Below are positions 37,701-45,494 of a stretch of 64,000 bases of DNA, in pieces. The DNA comes from Blastomussa wellsi (Eukaryota; Cnidaria; Anthozoa; Scleractinia; Plerogyridae), in NCBI GenBank assembly GCA_947652115.1, contig OX393564.1, positions 21,943,219 to 22,007,218 of the forward strand. The letters run 5' to 3'. The translations under genes were made by a program, and so were the position numbers. The notes below the pieces were generated by a model that was not told where the DNA came from, ran no database searches, and saw only the letters and a program-made list of their open reading frames with translations. How positions within the stretch are numbered: position 1 is the stretch's first letter; every line of letters starts with the position of its first letter.

Positions 37701-38695
37701 ATTGCATGGTATAGGGTTAAATGAATTACATGCATTTTAGGCATCCTACTGATGAACCGTTACAGGACCCAACATATATAGAGATCGTGGCCTGTCCCCT
37801 TTGAATTGGACAGTACACAAAATGTGTACTTGCAACAGTTGGCTGTTGTGTGCTTGACACCAAATCATTTATAGATCAAAGGACTGTTCATGAATGTGGT
37901 ACACAGTTCAAGGGTAGCCATGCTTGAAGTTTAAAGCTTGAAATCACTAGCCTGAGAATTTCATTCCATACAGGCCTGTTTCCGTAAGTACAGTACAATG
38001 TAACCCTGCTAGTCCTTGGTACAGGGTGACATGGACCTCATCAAAGACCGTTTGTGTACATACCTTACTTTAGACGTTTAGTTATAGACATAGATCTGCA
38101 TTACAATTAAGACTAAAACTGCACTCACCGGTTTCCCAACGATGATAAAACACGTTGGTTTGTAGTTCAAAAATCTCCTTTCGGTCTAGGAAAGACAGAC
38201 GTGTTATGTCCAAAGTTAGATGAAGATGTGAAGGGCTTTCAAAAGTAAAAATTAGTTTGGTTCTAGTCTTTCAAAACTAATTTCAACATTGAGTCAATAC
38301 CTTGAGATTCAAACCTAACGTTAGTATTTTGTAAATCAAAATCGCGAAACTATTTTGAGCTACGAGTTACACATTTACGTACAACAGCAGCTAAAAGCCC
38401 GGCCAAAAACAGCAAACAACATCAGTCACAGCATTTGACAGTTCACAAGCCCGGGTTCACAAGATCCAAGGCCTTTGATTATAATTTTACAAATCATGTG
38501 ACTTGTGGAATCCTAAGCAAGGTGATTTCAAAGTGCACACTTTCCTTGCAATAAAGTCAAGTAAATTAAATGGAAAGAACGGCAGTTTTCAACATGTCGG
38601 GTCTCGGAATGGCGCCAAATTCTTAAGTATCATACCTCGTCTTCGTTGAACGGATCTTCCTCTGTTATATTGCTGTTAGATGTATCTTCAGCCAT
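17810..38695 (-). CDS. AK9: Adenylate kinase 9, complete, 29 coding exons
   Basis: Nucleoside mono-/diphosphate kinase. Exons 5'-3': 38636-38695, 38129-38185, 36705-36768, 35708-35857, 35251-35363, 34947-35135, 34354-34482, 34118-34192, 32739-32983, 31883-32063, 31339-31495, 30247-30559, 29374-29531, 27538-28101, 26710-27020, 26174-26399, 25819-26005, 25315-25534, 24633-24701, 23978-24193, 23058-23276, 22000-22213, 21298-21499, 20530-20676, 20141-20358, 19345-19711, 18798-18896, 18342-18559, 17810-18021. All introns are GT-AG and the lengths sum to 5580 nt: 1859 residues in one frame, close to vertebrate AK9 (about 1900). Four P-loop modules are each paired with a GY(V/I)LDGFP-like motif and separated by acidic, charged linkers. 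YHS-like CPV segments occur near residues 330, 875, 1298, 1590 and 1675. The start MAEDTSN fits the family N-terminus. Three exon junctions were phase-checked codon by codon at both sides for every module. The only odd donor is GTTCGT after exon 16. Conserved order and length make this near certain; individual boundaries could be off by a base or two. Confidence 0.95.
18975..19070. repeat. Short inverted repeat in AK9 intron 26
   Basis: CGCGATCAGGCGTTCT near 18987 is repeated as AGAACGCCTGATCGC near 19041, around an A-rich loop of about 40 bases. MITE-like hairpin, non-coding. Confidence 0.65.
19894..19908. repeat. Poly-G tract in AK9 intron 25
   Basis: An uninterrupted run of about 15 G residues near 19893-19908, non-coding and of uncertain exact length. 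Confidence 0.7.
20141..24701 (-). CDS. AK9: AK9 module 4: acidic linker and fourth kinase domain (exons 19-25)
   Basis: Exons 19-20 are charged linkers with a long D/E run. Exon 21 contains the region around RFGRWCPVK. Exon 22 holds a YHS-like part (VYFCSGRDERETFMQCPSRF) and the P-loop GPPKSGKTG at about 1364-1372, split from the next exon inside codon 1373. Exon 23 gives the NMP helix (NPVPDELAVQALE), exon 24 GFILDGYPV and exon 25 the C-terminal helices with NWVPVDGQRSKWWIW. Confidence 0.9.
21621..21893 (-). mobile_element. tRNA-derived SINE, copy in AK9 intron 22
   Basis: On the minus strand this reads from a degraded promoter part near 21890 through TATGTTCTTTGGCAAG, CATCCCATCCAGG and GCGGAAACCAGGATAGC to TGGGCCACAAGGCTCGTACG. 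The order and sequence of these blocks match the SINE at 33684-34083, which keeps the tRNA-like head. It is 5'-truncated. Confidence 0.75.
22506..22750. mobile_element. MITE in AK9 intron 21
   Basis: Ends AGCCTGCGTAACAAGCATTC and its near complement GAATGCTTGCTATGCAGGCT. Inner blocks (AGCTCTTC, CGAAAATTGGGCG, CCACTTTTTG) also pair. Total 245 bases without coding content. Confidence 0.75.
22890..22985 (+). repeat. Dispersed repeat, copy 2 of 4
   Basis: Reads TAATAGTTTGCCAAGAAAGA then AAACACCAAAGAGGGAACAA, matching the family at 17309, 24415 and 61420. Lies just 3' of AK9 exon 21, in intron 21. Confidence 0.55.
23502..23710. mobile_element. MITE in AK9 intron 20
   Basis: Left end ACAGTCTTTCCCGTAAAACC followed by GTGAACAC; right end GTGTTCACGGGTTTTACGGG followed by AAAGACTGT. 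Perfect inverted repeats of about 30 bases around a 150-base core. Confidence 0.8.
24415..24605 (-). repeat. Dispersed repeat, copy 3 of 4
   Basis: Reverse orientation relative to 17309-17490, sharing CATCCTCAGCCAT, CTCCTTTGGTGTTTTTCGTC and the more distal CATCGTGATGAAGCTC block. Lies in AK9 intron 19. Confidence 0.65.
25315..28101 (-). CDS. AK9: AK9 module 3: acidic coiled linker, YHS-like segment, third kinase domain (exons 14-18)
   Basis: Exon 14 (564 nt, the longest) encodes a highly charged, probably coiled-coil linker rich in A, E, R and K. Exon 15 has a glutamate run from CTC/CTT codons, then a YHS-like segment (HYCPVML...YFFSSPEARGTFLEDPESFL). Exon 16 carries the P-loop GPKGAGKT near residues 932-939. 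Exons 17-18 bring the NMP helix (LPNETLDKIL) and GFILEGFPR, followed by a basic KKRDKREAEKERQR helix. Confidence 0.9.
27245..27305 (-). repeat. Degenerate Penelope-type hammerhead-like motif
   Basis: The minus strand reads CTGATGAAGGGCCGCGTCCC then AAACGTTTCC. CTGATGA is an intact hammerhead core; the GAAA box is mutated (CAAA) and stem II only partly pairs. It sits in AK9 intron 14 and is probably an old Penelope-like terminal fragment. Confidence 0.45.
28281..28454. mobile_element. MITE in AK9 intron 13
   Basis: Ends ATACACCTTATTCCAAAATG and its complement CATTTTGGAATAAGGTGTAT, with further pairing of the inner CCTTGGTACCTCG / GAGGCAACAAGG blocks. 174 bases, non-coding. Confidence 0.8.
28727..29360. 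mobile_element. Non-autonomous DNA transposon rich in GTTGC repeats, AK9 intron 13
   Basis: The left end AAACGATCGCAACATTTGAA then CGCAAC is mirrored by GTTGCGTTCAAATGTTTAGA then TCGTT at the right end. Many short GTTGCG/CGCAAC units near both ends add subterminal repeats. The element is 634 bases and its right end is only 13 bases from AK9 exon 13. No transposase is encoded. Confidence 0.75.
29374..32983 (-). CDS. AK9: AK9 module 2: YHS-like segment and second kinase domain (exons 9-13)
   Basis: Exon 9 ends with the first YHS-like segment (RWRRSKWGRACPV). Exon 10 completes it (YVMSTNEALAHFMRNPRPYL) and then encodes the P-loop GPPHSGKTT at residues about 401-409. Exons 11-12 are charged linkers. 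Exon 13 encodes GYILDNFPR, the counterpart of the substrate-binding motif, with N replacing the usual G. Confidence 0.9.
29639..29797. mobile_element. hAT-like MITE family, copy 1 of 3
   Basis: Ends CAGGGGCGGA and TCCGCTGCTG. The core contains CACCACTAAGGAATGACGTA and GGGTGACGTAAGCAGAA. Copies 2 and 3 lie at 46597-46745 and 55522-55683. The CAGGGGCGGATC-type terminus is common in hAT elements, which is the basis for the superfamily guess. Confidence 0.7.
33684..34083 (+). mobile_element. tRNA-derived SINE, full-length-like, AK9 intron 8
   Basis: Starts with a tRNA-like head: TAGCCTAATGGTTAGTGC fits an A box and TAGTTAGAACC a degraded B box. A body follows with ATGTTCTTGGACAAGGCAC, TAGCATCCCATCCAGG and a 3' part ending GATGGGCCACTTGG...GATTTTACC. 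A second, inverted copy is at 21621-21893. RNA polymerase III transcription is expected of intact members. Confidence 0.75.
34118..38185 (-). CDS. AK9: AK9 module 1: first adenylate kinase domain (exons 2-8)
   Basis: Exons 2-3 join to a P-loop GKPGSGKTT at about residues 37-45; the intron splits the loop after GKP. Exon 4 encodes the NMP-binding helices (LLRGEAIPEEV) and exon 5 encodes GYVLDGFPS and the strand ending IINIK. Exon 6 is an acidic linker made largely of D/E codons, and exons 7-8 form a helical tail ending VVFK. The typical kinase LID is replaced by the acidic segment, as in vertebrate AK9. Confidence 0.9.
35885..36120 (-). mobile_element. LINE-like 3' end, AK9 intron 3
   Basis: On the minus strand the segment ends CTCTGATGAGCTAAGTGTAC then TTAAATAAAGATTATTTACT then TTACTTAC, a short repeated tail behind an AATAAA-like motif. 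This is the usual form of a CR1/L2-type 3' UTR. No reverse-transcriptase sequence is attached. Confidence 0.45.
36258..36552 (+). repeat. Direct duplication of a ~55-bp block in AK9 intron 3
   Basis: CTGGCCAGCATTGGCTTGAG...TAAATTACATTTAGTCA at 36258-36313 recurs with few changes at 36492-36548. The copies are about 235 bases apart. Type unknown. Confidence 0.6.
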
Positions 38696-39060
38696 GCTTA
38701 TAAAGGTTTCATTAATCACAAGCAATAAATTCAGATGTCTTCTTGTAAGCTTTTGTTGTTGTGCATTTCGTTGCCGACCGACTGACTTTCGTCCCGCACG
38801 GATATTTCACTGTACAGCTGTCATGGCAACCAAAATGTTTACAGCCAAAACGGCGGGGATCTGGGACTTGATCGTAGCCTCCACTGCCGATGGACACAAA
38901 GCAGTTCATGCGCACATGCATCGATGGACACATTGCAAACCATTTGTTTTTTCTTGCAAACATCTAAATCTATCCACGTTCACAAATATTACTGGGGACA
39001 AGTTTCTGTAATTGCAACAAGTTTCTAGTCGCAAAAGAACAAAATAACTAAAGTAAATTT
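38696..39060. promoter_or_regulatory. Presumed AK9 promoter region
   Basis: The sequence 5' of the AK9 start. No TATA box was seen. An open frame of 121 codons on the plus strand (38646-39011) runs over AK9 exon 1 and has no family resemblance, so it is not called. Location is inferred only from the AK9 start codon. Confidence 0.35.
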
Positions 39061-39069
39061 TGCCGCCCA

Positions 39070-39608
39070 TTCGCGTGACTCAATTTATTTATTTATTACA
39101 ATTAAATGGCGAAAAAAATATATGTACAAGGAATAAAAAGGCCATAAGGATGGTCAGCAAAAGAGGCTAAGTTCCCATACTAGGCAGACCACCTAATAAA
39201 AGAAAAAAAAAGGGAAAAATCTAAAACAACTAAATTAAGTTAAATATTTCTTGAAGTTAAAATATTCCTTACTCCCTTTTTAAAACCAGAAATGCTAGAA
39301 GCATGACGAATTGACAGTGGCAGCATATTTTACACGCCGAAAACCCTATTAAAATAGCTATACTTAAAAATATCATTCCTAGCATAATGTTTCTTCAGTG
39401 TCAGATCATCCCTACCCCTCAAGGGGTATCTTTCAAAATGTGAATAAAAGTCGATAAAATAGGACATGTCTATATTAATATACCCATTCATCGAGGACTC
39501 TATGAAAAAACAATAAATCAAACAAAAAACGCCTGTCCTTGCAAAATGTGTTTTTGTCGTGAAACCACATTTTATAGAAATTGATACGCCTGGACCCATT
39601 CTAGGCAA
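39070..39608 (-). pseudogene. CR1/L2-like LINE, 3' end of reverse-transcriptase ORF and tail
   Basis: On the minus strand a frame from 39608 contains MNGYINIDMSYFIDFYSHFE, RYPLRGRDDLTLKKHYARND then FKYSYFNRVFGV. It hits a stop where a W is expected and resumes NMLPLSIRHASSISGFKKG. This pattern (FNRV..WN.LP..IR....FK) is the conserved C-terminus of CR1/L2/jockey-type polyproteins. A non-coding 3' UTR with an (AATA)n-like tail follows to 39080. Old, truncated and inactive. Confidence 0.7.
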
Positions 39609-40426
39609 CTTCCTACCAAAAAAGATTTTAGATGTGTTTTAAGAAACATGAACGAAATCCAAAATTAACGCTAATCAAGACCACAATTCAAGACCTTTCG
39701 ATGTTTCAGACATCAGTGAAAACAGTTTGGCTATTTCCCAGGACAAGATCGCTTGGCCATTTACTGGGTTCATATGTGACACGCGTCCTACATACTACTC
39801 GGATCAACAATGTCGAAAGCAACATAGGTGTGATAAATAATGAAAGATAGTAAGTAAAAATATTAAGGTGAAAAAAGAAATTCGGTGGAAAGGTTAGAAA
39901 ATAAAAGCCCGTGGTAGTAATGGTTTCGGTAGTCATTGTAACCACATAAACAAGAAGGAATGCTTTAAACACACATGTCAGCTTCATATCGCAAACGAAC
40001 GCTGCCTTCGCACGTAAAGCATAAATTTAGCGAGACCTGCCGTCGGGTAGAAATCGACCAAAGCCTCCATTTAACCATTCTAAGTTATTACTTGAAGGGA
40101 GTTCTTTTTTCATTGCTCTCTCGTCGCCTGATCCATCTTAAAGTTCCAAAGAAAACTAAAGGTAGGATTAACACGAACGATAAAAAAAAAACTGAAAAAA
40201 ATAGTTGAACTATAAATATACCAATACGGTGAGTTTATCTAGACAGTTTGTGAAAATGCCGCTTGGCAAATGAAGATATTGTTGGTTGGAGAAATCATAT
40301 ATCTAAATAAAATTTCAAGATGCTTGGAAATAATACAACATTCAAAATGCTTTTGTATCTAAACCCTGAATTTAGCAGTCAAATTCCAAGGAATTCTAGC
40401 CTGAACTGATTATATTTCTGAATCCT

Positions 40427-41359
40427 TTCAACCTGAACACTCTCTACACTAACATACCACAAGAGGAGGGTATTAACACTGTATGCGCAGCATACGAAGA
40501 ATTCTATCAGGGGAGTCCCCCCATACCCACCAGGTATTTAAGAGAACTGCTCAGCCTTATCCTAAAAGAAAACTCTTTCCAATTTAATGGAAAAGATTTT
40601 ATTCAATCGCACGGCACTGCGATGGGAACGAAAACGGCTGTGTCTTTTGCTAATATTTTCATGGCGAAAATAGAACGCGAAATACTGAGACAGAGTAACG
40701 CAAAGCCAATCTTTTGGAAAAGATTTATTGATGACATCATATCACTATGGGACACAAACAGAAACAAAATTGAAGAATTTCTCTTAAAGGCAAACAGCTT
40801 TCATCCTACAATCAAATTTACGGCTGAAATATCAGAAACAGAAACGACTTTCTTGGACACTATAGTGTACAAAGGTGACAGATTCCTCAAAGAATCTATA
40901 CTTGATGTGCGAACACATTTCAAATCTACGGAGACCTTCCAATACACGAATTTCTATTCGTGTCACCCACCAGGCGTCACGAAAGGCTTTATTAAAGGAG
41001 AAGCGTTAAGGCTTCTTCGAACTAACTCCTCACAATGGACTTTTGAGGAAAATATTAGAAACTTCGCCGCACGCCTAAAGAATAGAGGCTACCCAGCAAC
41101 AACAGTAGAAAAACACCTCTCAGAAGTTAAATTTTCTGAAAGAAAAACGTCACTGACAAATTAAACCGCACAAAAGAAAATTCTACCCTTTGTCACGCAA
41201 TACCACCCGGCGTTGCCTAACTTAAAAGAAATACTCATGGGGAAATGGCACTTGATACAGAACCAACCACAACTAAGAAATATCTTCAAGGAGCCGCCCC
41301 TTCTATCATATCGCAAAGGAAAATCCCTAAAAGACATTCTTGTCAAGGCTAAGCTATAA
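40427..41359 (+). pseudogene. Penelope-like retroelement reverse transcriptase, interrupted
   Basis: One frame from about 40427 to 41359 reads LNTLYTNIPQEEGI, then SHGTAMGTKTAVSFANIFM, then the catalytic RFIDDIISLW near 40720-40750, later FYSCHPPGVTKGF and, after a single TAA at 41162-41164, ILPFVTQYHPALPNLKEIL and SYRKGKSLKDILVKAKL. These are hallmark blocks of Penelope-like reverse transcriptases, which are related to telomerase. The 5' third is missing, no GIY-YIG nuclease is recognisable downstream, and one nonsense codon interrupts an otherwise open frame, so it is a fairly young but dead fragment. Confidence 0.85.
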
Positions 41360-41844
41360 AGGCTATCAAAACAGCCTTTTCGTTGCGAACTGCAGGAGTC
41401 GTGCAGGCCCGTCAACACTATTTAAACCCTGAATTCAGTTCTGTATTCGACTGGACCCCGTTGCCGATGGAACGGGGTTACTCTGGTTATTCTACTGACG
41501 ATAAAAGTGCTCTTTCTTTTAACACACATTTTCCAAAAGAACTGGTAACATCAAGGGCGCCTGATAACTCAGTTGGGGAATTCTTTCATTCTTTGCTGCA
41601 TTTTCCTCTGTGAAACTGATTCAAAATTCTCTGTAGATCAGTTTCTGACGGCACGTTATATATCATGGAGTCACACAACGGCCGGGGCTCTGCTTTGGAC
41701 TGAATTTGTACTGATTACTAAGACTAAAACAATCAGAGAGTAAACGTACTACTGTGATCAGTTTGCCATACTGAAAAGGGATAACACGTTTACTATTGGC
41801 TTCTATTACGCCTAGGGAGCTTTTACTTGCACTGCTTCAAAAAA
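41360..41844. other. Non-coding stretch after the Penelope fragment
   Basis: A 76-codon frame (41383-41613, +) continues close behind the reverse transcriptase but shows no GIY-YIG or other known motif. The last part should hold the promoter of the cysteine-rich gene; no TATA box is evident. Confidence 0.4.
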
Positions 41845-43074
41845 ATGGGTACCAAATTTTCCTTGTACCTGTTGCTAATTATTGTGGGAACAATTGCTGT
41901 GCAGCTGGAATCACGCCCAGAAAACCAACAGAAGAACCTCTTGCGTGTTCATTCCAAGCGTCAATATCGTGAGTGTTTTTTTCTTCCTCTATTTATTTTT
42001 TAAACCAAGCTGTGGACATTACGCAACTTGGCACGCTGTGTCAGACTAGAAATTCAGCACAATCGCTCTGTGCAGTTTCGAGGGAAAGGCAAGCAATGAC
42101 ATATTTTAGTTTGGAAAGTTCACTTGAGGTGGCTGACAACAATTTCCAGGTCTCATTCTTTGATAGGCCAGTAATATTTACAAACAAACACTGTTATCAA
42201 ACAAAATGACAAATCATCCGTAAATAAATTTTACACGTTGTCTTAAAATTTCTGCTTGTTTGCCATAGCAACAGCAATATAACCTTTAAAAACAATTTAA
42301 ATTGCAAGGCTGGCACTACGGCAAAGGGCACTTTTAATGGGCCAATATTTCGACTAGTACAACCAGTCTTCTTCAGGGCCAGTGCTGCTATGAATACTAT
42401 GAGTACTGTACTGTATATTATTCAATTTAGATACAGGAATTACAAAGACAGTAATTGTGGGCCTGATTTTAGTTAGCCTCCTACGCAGGCGTTATTAGGC
42501 GATTGCGTTACACTTGTCGCCACATTGTAACGCAATCCCCTAATAACGTCTGCGTAGGAGACTAGCTTTTAGTTGGTAAACACTTCAAACTGTCAGTGGA
42601 GTCTTAAAAGTGACGTCTTCGTAGTGATCTCTGAAAAACGGACACCTATCTTGTACGGACATTTTGCTTTGTCCCTTTGGTGTCCGTATTTGAGAGGTTC
42701 AACTGTATTTAATTTGCCTAATACAAAAACATGAAAATCTCTGGAACGACAGAAAATATATATAAAAAAGAAAACAACAATTTCCTCATTTTGGAAGGCC
42801 TTTCAAATAAGCGTAAGTTATTTTTTTACGTCATATAGGCACTTTAAAGCTCAAACATAAATCCCAGAAACCGCTTACAGATGACTCATTTTATTGCTAA
42901 CAAGCAAGCCTCCAATCTTTCCTTTCATTGTTTATAGCGACCTGTGCTTTACCTTGGTACTGTGTGTCCAAATTTGCAAACTGTCCATCTGGCACTTCTG
43001 TTTGTTCTAAGTTTGTCTGCCCAGGGTGCCCCGCTGGGTGCCTAATTTGGTTGCCCAAATGTTGCTGTGTTTAG
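41845..43074 (+). CDS. Small secreted cysteine-rich precursor, two coding exons
   Basis: Exon 1 (41845-41968) encodes a signal peptide (MGTKFSLYLLLIIVGTIAVQ), a short propeptide and an SKR dibasic site, ending at a GTGAGT donor. Exon 2 (42938-43074) begins after TTTATAG and joins in frame (124+137 = 261 nt, 86 residues). It encodes about 45 residues with ten cysteines, including a run of three adjacent cysteines two residues from the C-terminus. The layout of signal, propeptide, basic cleavage site and Cys-rich mature part is that of secreted cnidarian peptides; these include SCRiP-type proteins, toxins and antimicrobials, but the cysteine spacing was not matched to any of them, so no activity is assigned. 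GTAGGA follows the stop directly and could be a donor to a 3' UTR exon (see 44491). Confidence 0.65.
42341..42380 (-). repeat. Hammerhead-like motif of Penelope type
   Basis: The minus strand reads CTGAAGA, then GACTGG-TTGTA-CTAGTC, then GAAATATTGGC. CTGANGA and GAAA cores are intact and the intervening stem pairs over six bases (one G-U) with a five-base loop. It lies in the intron of the cysteine-rich gene. Self-cleavage is inferred, not shown. Confidence 0.5.
42472..42565. repeat. MITE hairpin
   Basis: TCCTACGCAGGCGTTATTAG then GCGATTGCGTTAC on the left pairs with GTAACGCAATC then CCTAATAACGTCTGCGTAGG on the right, around about 12 bases. Nearly the whole 94-base element is stem. Confidence 0.8.
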
Positions 43075-43703
43075 GTAGGATTTAGAGAATGTCTAACTAA
43101 TAGTGGTGTTATAAAAAAAATTGTGATGAAGATGATTAACATTGTTGTATAAAGACCACGGGTCATCTTTGTATAAAGATCACGAGTGATCTTTACATTA
43201 AGATCGTTTTCATTTGAGATTCAGCGATAAATTCATTGATAGCACATTCAGCCCCGCACTCCCCTGGGAAAGAAATCAAAGCCGCCATGACCGTTGATTA
43301 CCAGGTATCAAGGTTTTCATACACGTAATAGATTTGCGTTGTGTGATAGGCTGATATTCTCATGAATTATTAATGAGTTTTTGAATCATTACCATACCTT
43401 GAAAAAAATCAAGACCAAAGTCGCACACGACAACCTAAAAATTAAATCAATTACCCTGTCGATTACCATCAACGGTGTAACGATAAAAGTCTCTTGAAAA
43501 GACAATATCTTCCTCATACTAATTTATCATGATGAATACTGCAAATACAAAAAAGTTATTATACATCATGAAAGGATACTTGAGGTTTACCCTATAACGT
43601 TCCCTACAAACAAAAGAAAAACAACGTGCGTAGCTGAAGGGAAGAAGAGAAAGGGGTGTTCGTTTGGGGTTCGTAGGGGCTCGTAGGGGTTCGTTCGGAC
43701 TCT

Positions 43704-43931
43704 GAGGCCCTATTAGGGGTTTTGGGATACGGGATATTTGGGTAAAATATTAGAGGGATACGGGATATTTTGGGGAAAAATTAACGGGATACGGGATATT
43801 TAAACAAGCGATTCGGGGACTGATCAAACATAAAAGTTGGAGATACAAACCACCGCAATTAACGGGATACGGGATATTTAGGCCAAAACTTACTGGGATA
43901 CGGGATAGTCAGACCCCCCTAATGGGGCCTC
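43704..43931. mobile_element. MITE with internal GGGATACGGGATATTT repeats
   Basis: Ends GAGGCCCTATTAGGGGT and CCCCCTAATGGGGCCTC are inverted repeats. Inside, GGGATACGGGATA occurs about five times at irregular spacing. No coding content. Confidence 0.75.
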
Positions 43932-44164
43932 AACTCTCCCCCCCCCCCTCTCCTACGCGCCTGAAAAAATAACAATATGATAAAAAACTATTATTACACA
44001 ACAACAAGTGTGGCTATAGCTTGTCATTACATCACGCATGCTGCTATTTGGCACGTATGGTTGATAAGAGAAACCCACTCTCCCGCGTCCTCTGCAATGC
44101 CTAGAATAGAGCACGAAAAGGAGGGTTCATTGACTGGATTTGGGAAAAAGAAAACAAAACTCTC

Positions 44165-44400
44165 AGGCCCCGTTTACACGCGTCCGGAAAAATTTTTTCA
44201 CGGACGAATTTTGTTTATGGACCACCTTTTACATGGAACCCTGTAAATTCTGTTTCAGATTGCAGTGTTGTTTACACGGATCTTGCACACTTAGCGGTGC
44301 AAAAATTCGTCCAGTTCCACCGATCCCGTGTAAACGCAAGGTGGAACCGTGCAAGTTTTTGTCCGTGCAAAAATTTGTCCGGCCCGTGTAAACGGGGCCT
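44165..44400. mobile_element. MITE with AGGCCCCGTTTACACG ends
   Basis: AGGCCCCGTTTACACG at 44165 and CGTGTAAACGGGGCCT ending at 44400 are perfect inverted repeats, and inner blocks (GTCCGG, AATTTTTTCACGGAC) also pair. TCA/CTC bases flank both ends as a possible short target duplication. Confidence 0.82.
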
Positions 44401-44490
44401 CAGTCAAACAAAAGAGAGTGAAAAAATCCTGTTTCCCGTCAGAAGTAACATGTAACTAGGGTAATTACGAACTTTCTTTACTCTTTATAG

Positions 44491-44546
44491 GAGATGCTCG
44501 TGACAACAATGTGACTGTATACGTCAATGGAACGACCTTTGCTTGA
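44491..44546 (+). CDS. Possible alternative last exon of the cysteine-rich gene
   Basis: A pyrimidine-rich tract and TTTATAG precede GAGATGCTCG. Spliced directly to exon 1 (124+56 = 180 nt) the frame stays open to the TGA at 44544-44546, giving a 59-residue product without the Cys-rich part. An AATAAA lies 59 bases on. It could instead be a 3' UTR exon spliced after the stop of exon 2. Neither is proven. Confidence 0.35.
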
Positions 44547-44604
44547 TTTCCAATAGGTCCTAATAACCTTAAAGTAACCTTCTAAAAAAATGAAAAAGAG
44601 GATA

Positions 44605-44610
44605 AATAAA
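44605..44610 (+). promoter_or_regulatory. Candidate polyadenylation signal
   Basis: AATAAA, 59 bases after the possible last exon at 44491-44546. It is the first clear signal downstream of the cysteine-rich gene. Confidence 0.4.
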
Positions 44611-45494
44611 GGCTGAATTATACGTGAAATGTTTCTATTGTCCCCATTCTTTTATTGACTTGAAATAAAAAGAGCCGGGACCGTAGGGAAAAAGAAAAAT
44701 TCAAGGACTGTTGACAGGCTCCTATACCCTTGGGCCCCTTGATGCCGGGTGGATTTTTAACATTGCCGTGAATCCGGCCGTTATCAGGGAGCGGCAAAGT
44801 CAGTTTAAAGTGGCTGACAACAGTTTCCTGCCCATTCCATTCTTTGGCCTTTGCACAAGGAACAATTGCAAGTGACCACTTGTAAAAGAGGACAAAAGCA
44901 TGCATGAAATATTTATGTTTTCTTCACTTAAAACAATGGACCAGGACGGTGGGGAAATGGCAATATCCAACGACAACTCCCCCACCCCCCACTCTAAAGA
45001 CTATTCAGCTTCCCCATTTCTGATTAATTGAATAAAGAGAAATAAACGAATGAATAGCTGATAAAACGTCGCAACATATTGGTTACTGAAATATATCATT
45101 TTTAAAAGCGCCCTGACCGAGTTGCCCTGCAGCATAGCCCATGGGCAAAAATGGTACTCCGGTATCTTTGTGTAGATCAGGATCGGCGACTTTTTCATAG
45201 AAAATTACTGGATTGAGCAAGCAGCTGAAAATGTAAAACGGGTTTATTTCGGCTCAATATTTTAAATGGACCAGCAAAACCAACACATCAGAGCAAAGGC
45301 AAACAGGGTCCTCCACTTCGTTGTGTCATTTTTGACGTCATTAGCTGCACGCGTGTGGCCGCAAAATGGCGGGAAATTTTAGCGCCTTGTTTACTCAGGT
45401 TAAAATCATTGGGGCATCACGGCTTACTTGAAACGTCAAAGTGGTCCATTTATTCGACAAAAAATGTTCAAACTCGAAGATTAACCTTAGGCAA
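44611..45494. other. Intergenic region before the CXorf65-like gene
   Basis: No credible coding frame or repeat boundary was seen. The last few hundred bases are the presumed promoter of the gene starting at 45495. Confidence 0.4.

Noticed and set aside
38646..39011. 121-codon plus-strand frame over the AK9 start
   Set aside because: It overlaps AK9 exon 1 in antisense and has no recognisable content.
41383..41613. 76-codon frame just after the Penelope reverse transcriptase, tested as a GIY-YIG nuclease
   Set aside because: No GIY...YIG motif or catalytic Arg/Glu pattern is present.
43660..43931. GGGATACGGGATATTT repeats considered as a CRISPR-like array
   Set aside because: Spacing is irregular, the units lie inside a MITE with inverted ends, and the genome is eukaryotic.
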